Positions 1 through 7,705 of a DNA stretch of 32,989 bases are shown in pieces (position 1 is the first letter of the stretch; each line of letters opens with the position of its first letter). The stretch covers positions 1 through 32,989 of the forward strand of contig NZ_JASODI010000025.1 of assembly GCF_030211955.1 (NCBI RefSeq), given 5' to 3'. Both the position numbers and the translations under genes were made by a program. Origin of the DNA: Corynebacterium frankenforstense (lineage in GTDB: Bacteria > Actinomycetota > Actinomycetes > Mycobacteriales > Mycobacteriaceae). The notes under the pieces were generated by a model. It saw nothing but the letters and a program-made list of their open reading frames with translations. It was not told where the DNA came from and made no database searches.

Positions 1-269
1 CGGCGGAGTTCTGCCAGGCCGACCACGACACCGCCTGGGTGCGTGGCGGGTTGACCAACATCAACAATTTGACGCCGTTGTGCAGGTACCACAACGGAGC
101 CAACGACGATGACCCTGACGGGCCGGTCCGTCACGGGCGGGTCGAGCGTGACGGGTTGGATGTCTACCGGGTGTTGCCGGGTGGGCGCCGCCAGCGGGAT
201 GCCACCCCGACCTTGGCTCGGCGGATGATGACCGAGCAGGCCGCCTGCCGCACCGCCCAGGCCGCTTAG
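1..269 (+). CDS. HNH endonuclease domain protein, 3' end only
   Basis: The reading frame is open from the window edge (first full codon at position 3) to TAG at 267-269, so only the last 88 or so residues are present. The visible part has the HNH core: Cys-Gln-Ala-Asp-His, then Trp and Gly-Gly, then Asn-Leu, then Leu-Cys-x2-Tyr-His-Asn. This arrangement is typical of the DUF222/HNH proteins that are abundant in corynebacteria and mycobacteria, where the HNH unit forms the C-terminus. The upstream DUF222 part would lie outside the window. The family is thought to cleave DNA, but the role of these chromosomal copies is unknown. The gene converges on dnaE2, with a hairpin between them. Confidence 0.8.
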   Translation, partial: AEFCQADHDTAWVRGGLTNINNLTPLCRYHNGANDDDPDGPVRHGRVERDGLDVYRVLPGGRRQRDATPTLARRMMTEQAACRTAQAA

Positions 270-302
270 CCAACCGGCGCCTCGGAGGCCCCCGAATCAC
301 AA

Positions 303-322
303 ACCCGGCCCACCGGCCGGGT
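303..322. terminator. Hairpin between convergent HNH gene and dnaE2
   Basis: A perfect 8-bp stem (ACCCGGCC / GGCCGGGT) closes a 4-nt loop, 33 nt after the HNH stop and 56 nt after the dnaE2 stop on the other strand. There is no U-tract. It is probably a bidirectional terminator or 3'-end stabiliser. Confidence 0.5.
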
Positions 323-378
323 ACTTCGGCATGCCCACCATGGGCTACCCTGGGGTGCCTCCGGAGAGAACCACAGAG

Positions 379-3300
379 TCAGCGGAAGTCGCGGGAGCCG
401 GCGCTCAAGGCCTCACCCACCGCGAGCCCCTCGAGCCGGTCGGCCACGAGAGTCACCGCGCCCGAGGCGTTCTGCACGATGCCGCGCACCACCAGCGCCC
501 GCGCCGTGCGCGCGAGCACCTTCTGCCGGTTCCACAACCCCGGCGAGACCATCACGTTCATCAGCCCCGTCTCGTCCTCCATCCCGAGGAACGTCACCCC
601 CGCCGCCGTCTGCGGACGTTGACGGTGCGTGACCACGCCGGCCACGCGCACGCGGGTGCCGTCGTCAATCGAACCCAGGTCCGACGCGGCGACGACGCCC
701 GCCGACGCCAACCTCGAACGCAGCAACGCCACCGGCTGCATGCCGTGGGTCACCCCGGTCGCCGCGATGTCCGCGGCCACCAGATCGAAGGCGCTCATGC
801 CGGGCAGCGCCGGCGCCTCCACCGAGCTCAGCCCCGGCAGCATGCCCTCCTTCTCCGTGGCCGCCACCCCGGCCGCCCACACCGCCTGGCGCCGGTCGAC
901 ACCGAAGCAGCCCAGCGCCCCGGCCTTCCCCAGCGCCTCCGTCTGCGGCACGCTCAGGTCCGCCCGGCGCGCCAGGTCCGCGACGCCGGTGAAGGCGCGC
1001 CCATCGCGCGCGGCGACCACGCGCCCGGCAGCCTTCTCCCCCAGCCCGCGCACCAGGTTCAGCCCCAGCCGGATCACGCCCGGCTCCGGCACCGTCGCCT
1101 CGACCGCGCTGGCGGCGACGTCGACGGGCAGGATGCGCACACCGTGGCGGCGGGCGTCGGCGATCAAGGACTGCGGCGAGTAGAACCCCATCGGCTGGGC
1201 GCGCAGCAGCCCCGCACAGAACTCCGCCGGGTGGTGCAGCTTGAACCACGCCGAGAAGAACACCAGCGAGGCGAACGACTGCGAGTGCGACTCCGGGAAG
1301 CCGTAGGCGGCGAACGCCACGATCTTCGTCCACAGCTGCTCGGCGACCTCCTCAGACAGCCCGCACGTCTCCGCGCACCCGGCGATGAACCGGGCGTGCA
1401 GCGCCGCCATCTTCGCCGGCGAGCGCTTCGAGCCCATCGCCCGGCGCAGCTGGTCGGCCTCACCGCCGGTGAAGCCCGCCGCGTCCACCGCGATCTGCAT
1501 CAGCTGCTCCTGGAACAGCGGGATGCCCAGCGTCTTGCCCAGCGACTTCTCCAGCACCGGGTGCTCAAAGACCACCGGCTCGCACCCATCACGGCGGCGC
1601 AGATAGGGGTGCACCGACCCGCCCTGGATCGGCCCGGGCCGGATCAGCGCCACCTCGACGACCAGGTCGAAGAAGCAGCGCGGCTTCAGCCGCGGCAGCG
1701 TGGCCAGCTGCGCGCGCGACTCCACCTGGAACACGCCGACCGCGTCGCCGCGCGCGAGCATCTCGTAGACGCCGGGCTCGGCAAGATCCAGGTCCCACAG
1801 CCGCACCGTCTCTCCCGTCGAGCCGGCGACCAGGTCGATCATGTGGTGCAGCGCCTCGAGCATGCCGAGGCCGAGCAGGTCGAACTTGACCAGCCCCGCC
1901 GCCGCGCACGCGTCCTTGTCCCACTGCAACACGGAGCGGCCCGCCATGCGCGCCCACTCCACGGGCACCACGTCGGCGATCGGCCGGTCGCAGATGACCA
2001 TGCCACCGGAGTGGATGCCCAGGTGCCGCGGCTGCCCGCGGAACTGCCCGGCCAGCCCGGCGACGTCCGCGGGCGGCTCGGAGAACCCCTTCGACCAGCC
2101 GTCGGCCGCGCCCTGCGGGTAGCCGAGCGCCCGCGCGGCGTCGCGCAGCGCCCCCTTGCGCCGGTAGGTGATCACGTTGGCCACCAGCGCGGCGCGCTCG
2201 CGCCCGTAGCGACCGTAGACGTACTGGATGACCTCCTCGCGCCGCGTCGACTCGATGTCCAGGTCGATGTCGGGCGGCCCGTCGCGCTCCGGGGAGAGGA
2301 AGCGCTCGAAGAGCAGCCCGGCGCTGATCGGCTCGGCGTTGGTGATGCCCAGCGCGAAGCACACCGCCGAGTTCGCCGCCGAGCCGCGCCCCTGGCACAG
2401 GATCCCGGCGCGCCGGCAGAACCCCACGATGTCGTCGACGATGAGGAAGTACCCCGGGAAACCCAGTTTCCCGATCACCGCCAGCTCGTGGCGGATCTGC
2501 GCCCGCGCCCGTTCGCGCACCCCCGCGTCCCGCGAGGCGTAGCGCTCCCGCCCGCGCCGCCAGGTCAGCTCGGTCAGCCAGCTGAGCTCGTCGTGGCCCT
2601 CGGGGGCGGGGAAGTCCGGCAGCCGCGGCGCGACCAGGTCCAGGGTGAAGGCGCACTCCTCGGCGATCGCGACGGTCTGCGCGGCCAGTTCGGGCCGCCC
2701 GGGCAGCATCCGCGCGACCTGCGCCCCGCCGCGCAGCCACGGCGCGCCCATGGGGTGCAGCTCGGGCTCGGCCTCGCCGACGGCCTGGCGCCGGGCGAGC
2801 GCGCGCTTGGCCGCCGCCAGCCGGCTGGCGCCGCGCCTCGCCGCGGCGGGCCGGGCGCTCACCACGGCGCGCAGACGGTGCCCGTGCGCGCCCACGGCGC
2901 GCCGCGCGGCGTCGATAATCTCCTGGTTGTCGGCGTCCTCGGGCAGCATCGTGGCGGGGTACTCGAGGACGACGTTCCCGCCGAAGGCCGCGGTCAGCTC
3001 GCCGAGCCGCGGCGCCCAGGTGTGGTCGGCGAGCACGAGGCAGTGCCCGCCCAGGTGTTCGGCGATCGTGGTGAGACCCGGGTAGGCCACCGCGCCCTTC
3101 TCGCCGGTGGCCATGTGCGCGTCGGCGATCAGGTGCGACAGCCGCCGGTACCCTTCGGGCCCGCGGCAGATGACGGGCAGCACGCCGGCGTCGAGGCTGA
3201 GTTCGGCGCCGAAGACGGTGGGCAGGCCGGCCTCGGCGGCGGCCTCGGCGAAGGCGGCGACCCCGTAGAAGCCGTCGCGGTCCAGGATGCCGAGCGCGGA

Positions 3301-3543
3301 AAGTCCCAGCTCGACGGCACGTTCGACGAGCTCCTCGGGTTCCGAGGCGCCGCCGAGGAAGCTGTAGGAGCTCACCGCGTGCAGCTCGGCGAAGGGCACC
3401 TCGATTGACGACGTCGCGCGCCGCGCCGTGGGCGCGTCCGTCGCGGGCAGGTGGTTGACGGGCACCGGGGTGGGGCCCAGGCGGCCGGAGAGGATGCTTT
3501 CGATGCGTGACCAGCTGAGCGCCTCGCCGCCGTTGAACCTCAT
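379..3543 (-). CDS. dnaE2: Error-prone DNA polymerase III alpha subunit DnaE2
   Basis: A 1054-residue C-family polymerase, the length expected of DnaE2. An N-terminal PHP domain begins near residue 50 (PFAELHAVSSYSFLGGASEP). The polymerase active site is visible near residue 422 as PDIDLDIE, preceded by GRGSAANSAVCF, and the C-terminus carries an OB-fold. In mycobacteria DnaE2 is the translesion polymerase of damage-induced mutagenesis and works with ImuA' and ImuB, both encoded at 15.3-17.8 kb here. The frame stays open far upstream, but ATG 3543 fits best: a -10 hexamer TACCAT (3556-3551) lies exactly 7 nt before it, there is no Shine-Dalgarno sequence, and a LexA box overlaps the promoter. 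The mRNA is therefore probably leaderless and SOS-induced. It is divergent from the lipoprotein gene at 3670. Confidence 0.96.
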   Translation of the reverse strand: MRFNGGEALSWSRIESILSGRLGPTPVPVNHLPATDAPTARRATSSIEVPFAELHAVSSYSFLGGASEPEELVERAVELGLSALGILDRDGFYGVAAFAEAAAEAGLPTVFGAELSLDAGVLPVICRGPEGYRRLSHLIADAHMATGEKGAVAYPGLTTIAEHLGGHCLVLADHTWAPRLGELTAAFGGNVVLEYPATMLPEDADNQEIIDAARRAVGAHGHRLRAVVSARPAAARRGASRLAAAKRALARRQAVGEAEPELHPMGAPWLRGGAQVARMLPGRPELAAQTVAIAEECAFTLDLVAPRLPDFPAPEGHDELSWLTELTWRRGRERYASRDAGVRERARAQIRHELAVIGKLGFPGYFLIVDDIVGFCRRAGILCQGRGSAANSAVCFALGITNAEPISAGLLFERFLSPERDGPPDIDLDIESTRREEVIQYVYGRYGRERAALVANVITYRRKGALRDAARALGYPQGAADGWSKGFSEPPADVAGLAGQFRGQPRHLGIHSGGMVICDRPIADVVPVEWARMAGRSVLQWDKDACAAAGLVKFDLLGLGMLEALHHMIDLVAGSTGETVRLWDLDLAEPGVYEMLARGDAVGVFQVESRAQLATLPRLKPRCFFDLVVEVALIRPGPIQGGSVHPYLRRRDGCEPVVFEHPVLEKSLGKTLGIPLFQEQLMQIAVDAAGFTGGEADQLRRAMGSKRSPAKMAALHARFIAGCAETCGLSEEVAEQLWTKIVAFAAYGFPESHSQSFASLVFFSAWFKLHHPAEFCAGLLRAQPMGFYSPQSLIADARRHGVRILPVDVAASAVEATVPEPGVIRLGLNLVRGLGEKAAGRVVAARDGRAFTGVADLARRADLSVPQTEALGKAGALGCFGVDRRQAVWAAGVAATEKEGMLPGLSSVEAPALPGMSAFDLVAADIAATGVTHGMQPVALLRSRLASAGVVAASDLGSIDDGTRVRVAGVVTHRQRPQTAAGVTFLGMEDETGLMNVMVSPGLWNRQKVLARTARALVVRGIVQNASGAVTLVADRLEGLAVGEALSAGSRDFR

Positions 3544-3550
3544 TGCAGTG

Positions 3551-3567
3551 ATGGTACACCTGTTCGA
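3551..3567 (-). promoter_or_regulatory. LexA (SOS) box over the dnaE2 -10
   Basis: Positions 3552-3567 read TGGTACACCTGTTCGA on the + strand and match 12 of the 14 defined positions of the C. glutamicum LexA consensus TCGAAMANNTGTTCGA. On the - strand the -10 TACCAT (3556-3551) lies inside the box, so a bound repressor would block RNA polymerase. The predicted transcription start coincides with the ATG. Confidence 0.85.
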
Positions 3568-3617
3568 ATACGTGGGGAAGGTTCCCCGTCGCGCGGGTGG
3601 GCGGGCGGTGCGGGCCG

Positions 3618-3623
3618 TAGACT
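3618..3623 (+). promoter_or_regulatory. -10 element for the lipoprotein gene at 3670
   Basis: TAGACT fits the corynebacterial -10 (TAnnnT). It would start transcription near 3630 and give a leader of about 40 nt with the ribosome site AAGGAAG before ATG 3670. No clear -35 is seen, as is common in this group. Confidence 0.45.
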
Positions 3624-3669
3624 CTGGTGAAGTTGCGACCCGAGGAACTCCCGAGGAAGGAAGTGTGCA

Positions 3670-4494
3670 ATGCGACTGCGCGCGGTGGCGGCGGCGGTGT
3701 GTGCGGCGGGCCTGACGGCGGCCCTGGCCGGCTGCTCCGGAGGCGACGAGGGCGGCGGGGACGCGCCGGTGCTCACGGAGGTCTCGGACTCGGGCTCGGC
3801 GTCCGCGACGCGGGGCGCCGACGCGACGACGCGGCAGGCAGCGGAGCGGACCTCGGAGATGTCGACCGAGCAGCGCTGCGACCCGGCGACGGTGGCGGCG
3901 GCGGGCTTCGAGGGGTACACGTACTCGTCGTTCTGCGACGGGCAGTGGAACCGGGTCGGCGTGCCGCAGACCGATGACGGGCGGCTGCTGCACTGGGAGA
4001 ACGGCACGTGGGTCGAGTACGAGCGCGACGGCACCACGACGTGGGGGATGGCGCAGGCCTGCTACGACCCGGCGCGGCTGGCGGCCGACGGGATGCCGGC
4101 GGAGCTGCGGGCGAAGGTCGCGAAGTGCGACGAGGACCCGGGGCGCTCGCAGGCCTCGAGCAGCACGAGCACCACGCCGCCCTTGACGTCCATCGCGGGG
4201 CTGCGGCTGCCGGAGTGCGACGGGCGCGGGATCCTCATCGTCGAGTCCGTGCTGGTCGAGTACGGGGTCAACGCGCAGTCCGTGGTCCACGAGGCCATGG
4301 CGCGACACCCGGGCGCACACTCGACCGAGCCCGGGCAGTGCTCCTCGCTGCGTGCCAAGCACGACGGCGCGACGGTCTACCCGATCTACTATGACCACGG
4401 CTTCGACGAGGCGGCGCTGTGCGCGGACAAGGCGGCACGCGGAGGCAACGCGCGCACGCTCAACAACGACGGCGACTTCTCCGACCCCTGCTGA
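3670..4494 (+). CDS. Two-module secreted lipoprotein
   Basis: A 274-residue protein with a lipoprotein signal peptide (LAGC, Cys22) followed by a Ser/Thr/Asp-rich linker. Module 1 (about residues 69-155) has paired cysteines and the pattern FCDGQW-x-VG-x2-TDD-x-LLHW-x-GTW-EYE, ending in DGMPAELRAKVAKC. Module 2 (about 183-274) starts PECDGRGILIVESV and ends NARTLNNDGDFSDPC, again with paired Cys. The alternating cysteines suggest disulphides outside the membrane. Module 1 recurs in the frameshifted copy at 6838-7352, and its last 15 residues recur in the copy at 5515. I cannot name the family; function is unknown. The start is supported by the ribosome site AAGGAAG. It heads a run of five lipoprotein genes on the same strand. 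Confidence 0.85.
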   Translation: MRLRAVAAAVCAAGLTAALAGCSGGDEGGGDAPVLTEVSDSGSASATRGADATTRQAAERTSEMSTEQRCDPATVAAAGFEGYTYSSFCDGQWNRVGVPQTDDGRLLHWENGTWVEYERDGTTTWGMAQACYDPARLAADGMPAELRAKVAKCDEDPGRSQASSSTSTTPPLTSIAGLRLPECDGRGILIVESVLVEYGVNAQSVVHEAMARHPGAHSTEPGQCSSLRAKHDGATVYPIYYDHGFDEAALCADKAARGGNARTLNNDGDFSDPC

Positions 4495-4563
4495 CCCGGC
4501 GGGCCACTCACGTGCGCCACGCGCCCGCACTGACCGCCGACATCGACGATGAAAGAGGAACCG

Positions 4564-5316
4564 ATGAAGCACTCCCCCACCCGCGGGGCCACCACCGGTA
4601 CCGCCGATACCTGCGGCACGCACAGGGTCCGCACCGCGGGCGCCGTTCGCGCCGTGCTCTTCGTCGGGACCGCCGTGGGGACGATGGCTGTCAGCGCCTG
4701 CGCACAGGCTCCGGACCCCGATGAGGCGCCCACCTTGTCCGCCACCGACAAGAGCGCTGGCCGGACCGGCAACCAGACCACGGCGGCGACGGATTCGGCA
4801 GAGTCGCCGGGCGCTTCCCCGGAGCCGTCCGACGAGCAGGACAACGACCGGAGCAACGCCGAGTTCGTCGACGTCTCCCCGGAGCGCTTCGCCGCTCCGG
4901 GCGGCGCGGCGGACGAGATCGGCATCTTCACCGCGGACATCGGCGCGGACGCCAAGGTGACCTGCACCTTCGGCGACGACCGCGGCACCTACTGCACCGC
5001 GGCGCCGGACGACTCGGCCCCGAACCTGGAGGACATGGGCTACCTGCCCTTCACCGGCCGGCCGGGCGCGTTCGCCACCTCCGGCGCAGAGGAGACGCTC
5101 GACAGCGACGGCCTCTCGTGGGGAATCCTCGAGGGCGTGCCGCCCGCCGGCGGCGAGCTGCGCCCCGGCGAGCGACTGCAGACGCCGACGGTGACCTGCC
5201 AGCTCCCGGACGCCACCCGCCTGGAGTGCGAGAGCAACGGGCGCGCCTTCGCGATCGTCGGCCTCGACCGCCACGTCGAGCCCGACATCACCCTGGCCGA
5301 GCACCCCGGCGACTGA
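4564..5316 (+). CDS. Secreted lipoprotein, function unknown
   Basis: A 250-residue protein. ATG 4564 is preferred over the in-frame ATG 4549 because GAGGAA (4555-4560) sits just upstream of it. The signal peptide has an unusually long n-region (about 28 residues) before the hydrophobic stretch, and its lipobox is VSAC (Cys46). An acidic, Ser/Thr-rich linker follows, then a domain from about residue 100 with four cysteines (CTFGDDRGTYC and CQLPDATRLEC), which suggests a disulphide-bonded beta fold. It does not share the CDG-W module of its neighbours. It lies 69 nt after the preceding lipoprotein gene with no obvious terminator between, so co-transcription is possible. I do not recognise the domain. 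Confidence 0.78.
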   Translation: MKHSPTRGATTGTADTCGTHRVRTAGAVRAVLFVGTAVGTMAVSACAQAPDPDEAPTLSATDKSAGRTGNQTTAATDSAESPGASPEPSDEQDNDRSNAEFVDVSPERFAAPGGAADEIGIFTADIGADAKVTCTFGDDRGTYCTAAPDDSAPNLEDMGYLPFTGRPGAFATSGAEETLDSDGLSWGILEGVPPAGGELRPGERLQTPTVTCQLPDATRLECESNGRAFAIVGLDRHVEPDITLAEHPGD

Positions 5317-5360
5317 CCGGCCCGCGGTGCCGCGGCCGACGCTGTCCGACGCAGGGCAAC

Positions 5361-5381
5361 TCCGGCGGGGCGCCCGCCGGA
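5361..5381 (+). terminator. Strong hairpin downstream of the second lipoprotein gene
   Basis: TCCGGCGGG and CCCGCCGGA form a perfect 9-bp stem with a 3-nt loop, 44 nt after the stop at 5316. There is no T-run. It probably ends the first two lipoprotein genes. Confidence 0.5.
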
Positions 5382-5455
5382 CCGAAGCGTGAGCGACGCG
5401 TTGAGATGGGGAGCACTCCCTGTTCACGGTGTTATCGCCGATGTACAGGCCATAA

Positions 5456-5475
5456 AATTGCTGACATAAGCAATT
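5456..5475 (+). promoter_or_regulatory. AT-rich inverted repeat before the third lipoprotein gene
   Basis: AATTGC and GCAATT flank an 8-nt AT-rich spacer (TGACATAA), about 40 nt upstream of ATG 5515. The segment 5450-5484 is markedly AT-rich for this window and contains TAAAAT (5453-5458), a fair -10, just before the repeat. It may be an operator or a promoter region; no regulator is identified. Confidence 0.35.
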
Positions 5476-5514
5476 CGGTTGACACCCACGTTGATCCCCA
5501 CGGAGGCGCTCCCC

Positions 5515-5937
5515 ATGTTCGGCCCACGTAACCACACCCCACGGATCGGCTCGCCGGCCACGGAGTCGGTCGCGTGTCTGGCCGTCACGGCGGGGCTGAG
5601 CGGCTGCTCCACCCCCGAGGCCGCCGACGCAGAGGCCGCTGCGACGGTCCGCGCAGGTGACGGGGCGAGCGCCTCGGCGGGCACCGAAAACGTGACGAAG
5701 CGCGGCCACGCCCCGGCGCCGACTCTCTCGAAGACCGCCGCGGAGACGCCCCGGCAGGACCGCGCGGCCGCGGCCCCGAGCAACGGCGCATCAAGCACCG
5801 ACCCTGGCGCCGCCGCGGACGGCGTACCGGAGGGCCTGCGCGCGAAGCTGCTGACCTGCGCCCGACCTGCGCCCGACCTGCGCCCGACCAGCGTTCGACC
5901 AGCGTTCGACCAGCGCCTGAACGGCGTCCCCCCGTAA
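5515..5937 (+). pseudogene. Lipoprotein paralogue that has lost its core module
   Basis: A 140-residue frame from ATG 5515 (GGAGG ten bases upstream) with a signal peptide and lipobox LSGC (Cys31), then a low-complexity linker. It passes directly into DGVPEGLRAKLLTC, which aligns with the last residues of module 1 in the gene at 3670 (DGMPAELRAKVAKC) and of the copy at 6838 (DGIPQELRDQLPFC). The central CDG-W-EYE part, about 60 residues, is missing. After this cysteine, where the paralogues end or move to another module, the frame runs into a five-unit 11-bp tandem repeat and encodes an Arg/Pro-rich tail. This points to internal deletion plus repeat expansion. It could still be secreted as a short lipoprotein, so 'pseudogene' is an inference. 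Confidence 0.6.
5856..5910 (+). repeat. Five 11-bp tandem repeats at the 3' end of the eroded lipoprotein gene
   Basis: Three copies of CTGCGCCCGAC are followed by two of CAGCGTTCGAC, and a sixth unit starts and decays at 5911. As 11 is not a multiple of 3, each gain or loss of a unit changes the reading frame of the C-terminus. Confidence 0.9.
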
Positions 5938-5940
5938 TCT
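5935..5940 (+). promoter_or_regulatory. -10 candidate before the fourth lipoprotein gene
   Basis: TAATCT overlaps the stop codon of the preceding frame. It would give a start near 5947 and a leader of about 30 nt with GGAGA before TTG 5976. Confidence 0.35.
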
Positions 5941-5975
5941 CAACCGCACACCCTTGAAAAAGACCGGAGACCGCC

Positions 5976-6710
5976 TTGACCCGTCGCACCTCCCCCGGCA
6001 CCGCGCACGCTGCAGCGCAGGAACCCAGATGCCCCGCCGACCGGGATCCCGCACACGGCCCGAACCACCACACGATCGAGCGCGCGGGGACCGTCGGCAC
6101 CCGCGACCACGCCCCGCGCGCCGGCCGCACTGCCCTGCTCACGGCGCTCGCGGCGGTGGCCTGCGTCGGCCTGGCCGCCTGCTCCGGGGCGCCCGAGGGC
6201 GAGGGCCCCGCGCTCCCGGAGGCGACCGGCAGCCTGACGACGGCGACTCCGCAGGCCAGCCCGGAGAACCCGTCAAGCACGGCGCAGCCGAGCCCCGGGG
6301 AGACCACCGCGGAGGAGACCACCACACCAGAGACCGACGCCGCCGACGCAGGCGACGCAGGCGAGGACCCCGACGCAGAGACGACACCCGCCATCGCCGA
6401 CGGCCCGCAGAACTGCGGCGAGGCCGTGCCCACGGACGAGGTCGAGGAGCGGTTCAAGGAGCAGAGCGGGCCGACCGACCCCTACGTCACGGGGATGACC
6501 TGCGACCAGGGCCGCGAGGTCCTGGACGACTACCGCAACCTGCCGCCAGGGAACTACGGCAACGCCAACATCCGGAGCTTCGACGGCTGGCAGTGCTCCG
6601 CCCCCACCTACGGGCGCATCCAGGAAACCGGCAGGACCATGGGCCGCAGCCGCGAGGACGGGCGCGCCGTCTCGAAGATGCTGCGTTGGGCCGGCCCTCC
6701 CGAGCGTTAG
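5976..6710 (+). CDS. Secreted lipoprotein with unusually long n-region
   Basis: A 244-residue protein. The start is TTG 5976, five bases after GGAGA (5966-5970); no ATG or GTG lies between this codon and the hydrophobic core. The signal peptide therefore has an n-region of about 50 residues before RTALLTALAAVACVGLAAC (lipobox LAAC, Cys69). After an acidic Thr/Pro/Glu linker, the C-terminal domain (about residues 144-240) has the pattern NCGEAV ... VTGMTCDQGREVLDDYRNLP ... NIRSFDGWQC, common in actinobacterial exported proteins of unknown function. The usual fourth cysteine may be lost (TMGRSREDGR near the end), leaving three. Its leader resembles that of the next gene (CCGCACACCC, then GAAAAA and CGG), which suggests tandem duplication. 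Confidence 0.72.
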   Translation: MTRRTSPGTAHAAAQEPRCPADRDPAHGPNHHTIERAGTVGTRDHAPRAGRTALLTALAAVACVGLAACSGAPEGEGPALPEATGSLTTATPQASPENPSSTAQPSPGETTAEETTTPETDAADAGDAGEDPDAETTPAIADGPQNCGEAVPTDEVEERFKEQSGPTDPYVTGMTCDQGREVLDDYRNLPPGNYGNANIRSFDGWQCSAPTYGRIQETGRTMGRSREDGRAVSKMLRWAGPPER

Positions 6711-6837
6711 CGGGCGTCCCGCCGGGCGCGAACCCATCCGCGCGCCGAGCGCCCGCACTCAGAATCTCCGCAAGAAACCCGCCCGTAGAACACACCGCAC
6801 ACCCGCAACCGAAAAACGGGAAAGCTGAGAACCCCAC

Positions 6838-7352
6838 ATGCACCGCTCCCGCATCCTGACCGCCGTCGCCGCCGGCATGCTCGCTCTGATCCCGCTGGCC
6901 GCCGGCTGCTCCGGCGACGACCGTGACCCGGCCGAGCCCCAGCTGGCGTCGTCGACCTCGACGACCACCGAGACCACCGCCGAGCACCACTGAGAGCACC
7001 TCCGCGGCACCCTCCCCCACCACCAGCGAGGCCGCGCCCGAGCCCGACGAGACCGAGCAGACCGAGCAGGAAGCGGAGGCCGCCCCCACCGCGGGCTCGT
7101 GCATCTCCCCCGCGACGGAGGCCGGTCTGCCGGAGCTGACCATCGCGGCCTACTGCGACGGGGTGTGGGCTCAGGTGGCCAAGCCCGGCACCGACGACTT
7201 CCGCGTGCTGCGCTGGGACGGCACCTGGCACGAGTACGAGAACCTCGGGCGGATCAAGATGGGGGCTCGCCCAGCAGTGTTACGAGCCCGAGATCGCCGA
7301 CGCCGACGGCATACCCCAGGAGCTGCGCGACCAGCTCCCGTTCTGCGACTGA
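6838..7352 (+). pseudogene. Lipoprotein paralogue broken by two single-base frameshifts
   Basis: ATG 6838 opens a signal peptide with lipobox AAGC (Cys24). The frame stops at TGA 6991-6993 inside a Thr-rich linker. The linker continues one frame over as TTESTSAAPSPTTSEAAPE and carries module 1: AAYCDGVWAQVAKPGTDDFRVLRWDGTWHEYE. At a run of five G (7261-7265) homology jumps a second time, to LAQQCYEPEIADADGIPQEL and a natural stop at 7350-7352. Removing one base near 6986 and one G at 7261-7265 gives a full-length paralogue of module 1 of the gene at 3670. It is either a real pseudogene or contains two sequencing errors. Confidence 0.8.
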
Positions 7353-7486
7353 GCCAACAGCGTCCGCGCACCACGACGGACACCGGGGCACCCCGCCGCC
7401 CGCAGACGATCTTCCTACGTGCGCAATTCACCTCTCAGGAACGCTCCCGCGCGACCAGCCCGCTGACCTGCGCACACGACAACGGC

Positions 7487-7502
7487 TAGACCGAGCGGTA
7501 CG
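7487..7502 (+). promoter_or_regulatory. Degenerate McbR-like half-palindrome
   Basis: TAGAC-N6-GTACG resembles the C. glutamicum McbR operator TAGAC-N6-GTCTA: the left arm is perfect, the right arm poor. McbR represses methionine uptake in C. glutamicum. The site would lie near the -35 of a promoter with -10 TAGGGT (7511-7516). Weak call. Confidence 0.25.
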
Positions 7503-7528
7503 CGCAGTGCTAGGGTAACCCCCGAAAT

Positions 7529-7548
7529 AATGAACCGCTTCGTTCATT
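7529..7548 (+). promoter_or_regulatory. Palindromic operator candidate before metQNI
   Basis: AATGAAC-N6-GTTCATT is a perfect 7-bp inverted repeat in the only AT-rich patch of this intergenic region. It overlaps a good -10 (AATAAT, 7526-7531) and follows another (TAGGGT, 7511-7516). The N6-spaced layout matches that of TetR-family operators such as McbR, though the arms differ. It is well placed to repress metQNI. Confidence 0.5.
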
Positions 7549-7705
7549 TTCCGAGACGAGCTGCACGTGCACACGTCACGCGCACCGCGTACCGCACGCC
7601 GCGCACCACGCACGGCGCACGGCGCACGGCGCACGGACGCGCAGGGCGCGCGCAACGGGACGTCGGAAATTGGGCGAGGCACGACGAACGTCAAGGGAGC
7701 ACCCC

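Larger units (their letters stand above)
7353..7705. other. Intergenic region upstream of metQ
   Basis: No gene seen. It holds the metQ promoter and operator candidates (7487-7548) and then, at 7565-7660, a GC-rich leader built from repeated GCAC/GGCGCAC units of low complexity. A copy of the dispersed TTNNCGACG motif lies at 7661-7670 (- orientation). No known riboswitch was recognised. Confidence 0.6.

Noticed and set aside
331..3408. 1025-codon open frame antisense to dnaE2
   Set aside because: An Arg/His/Pro-rich product without domains; it is a GC-driven shadow of dnaE2, which has clear polymerase motifs.
3544..5709. Long upstream extension of the dnaE2 frame
   Set aside because: It runs through the divergent lipoprotein genes, and dnaE2 has a promoter and LexA box at ATG 3543.
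7565..7660. Possible small RNA or riboswitch in the metQ leader
   Set aside because: Sequence is simple GCAC-type repetition; no known riboswitch core was recognised.
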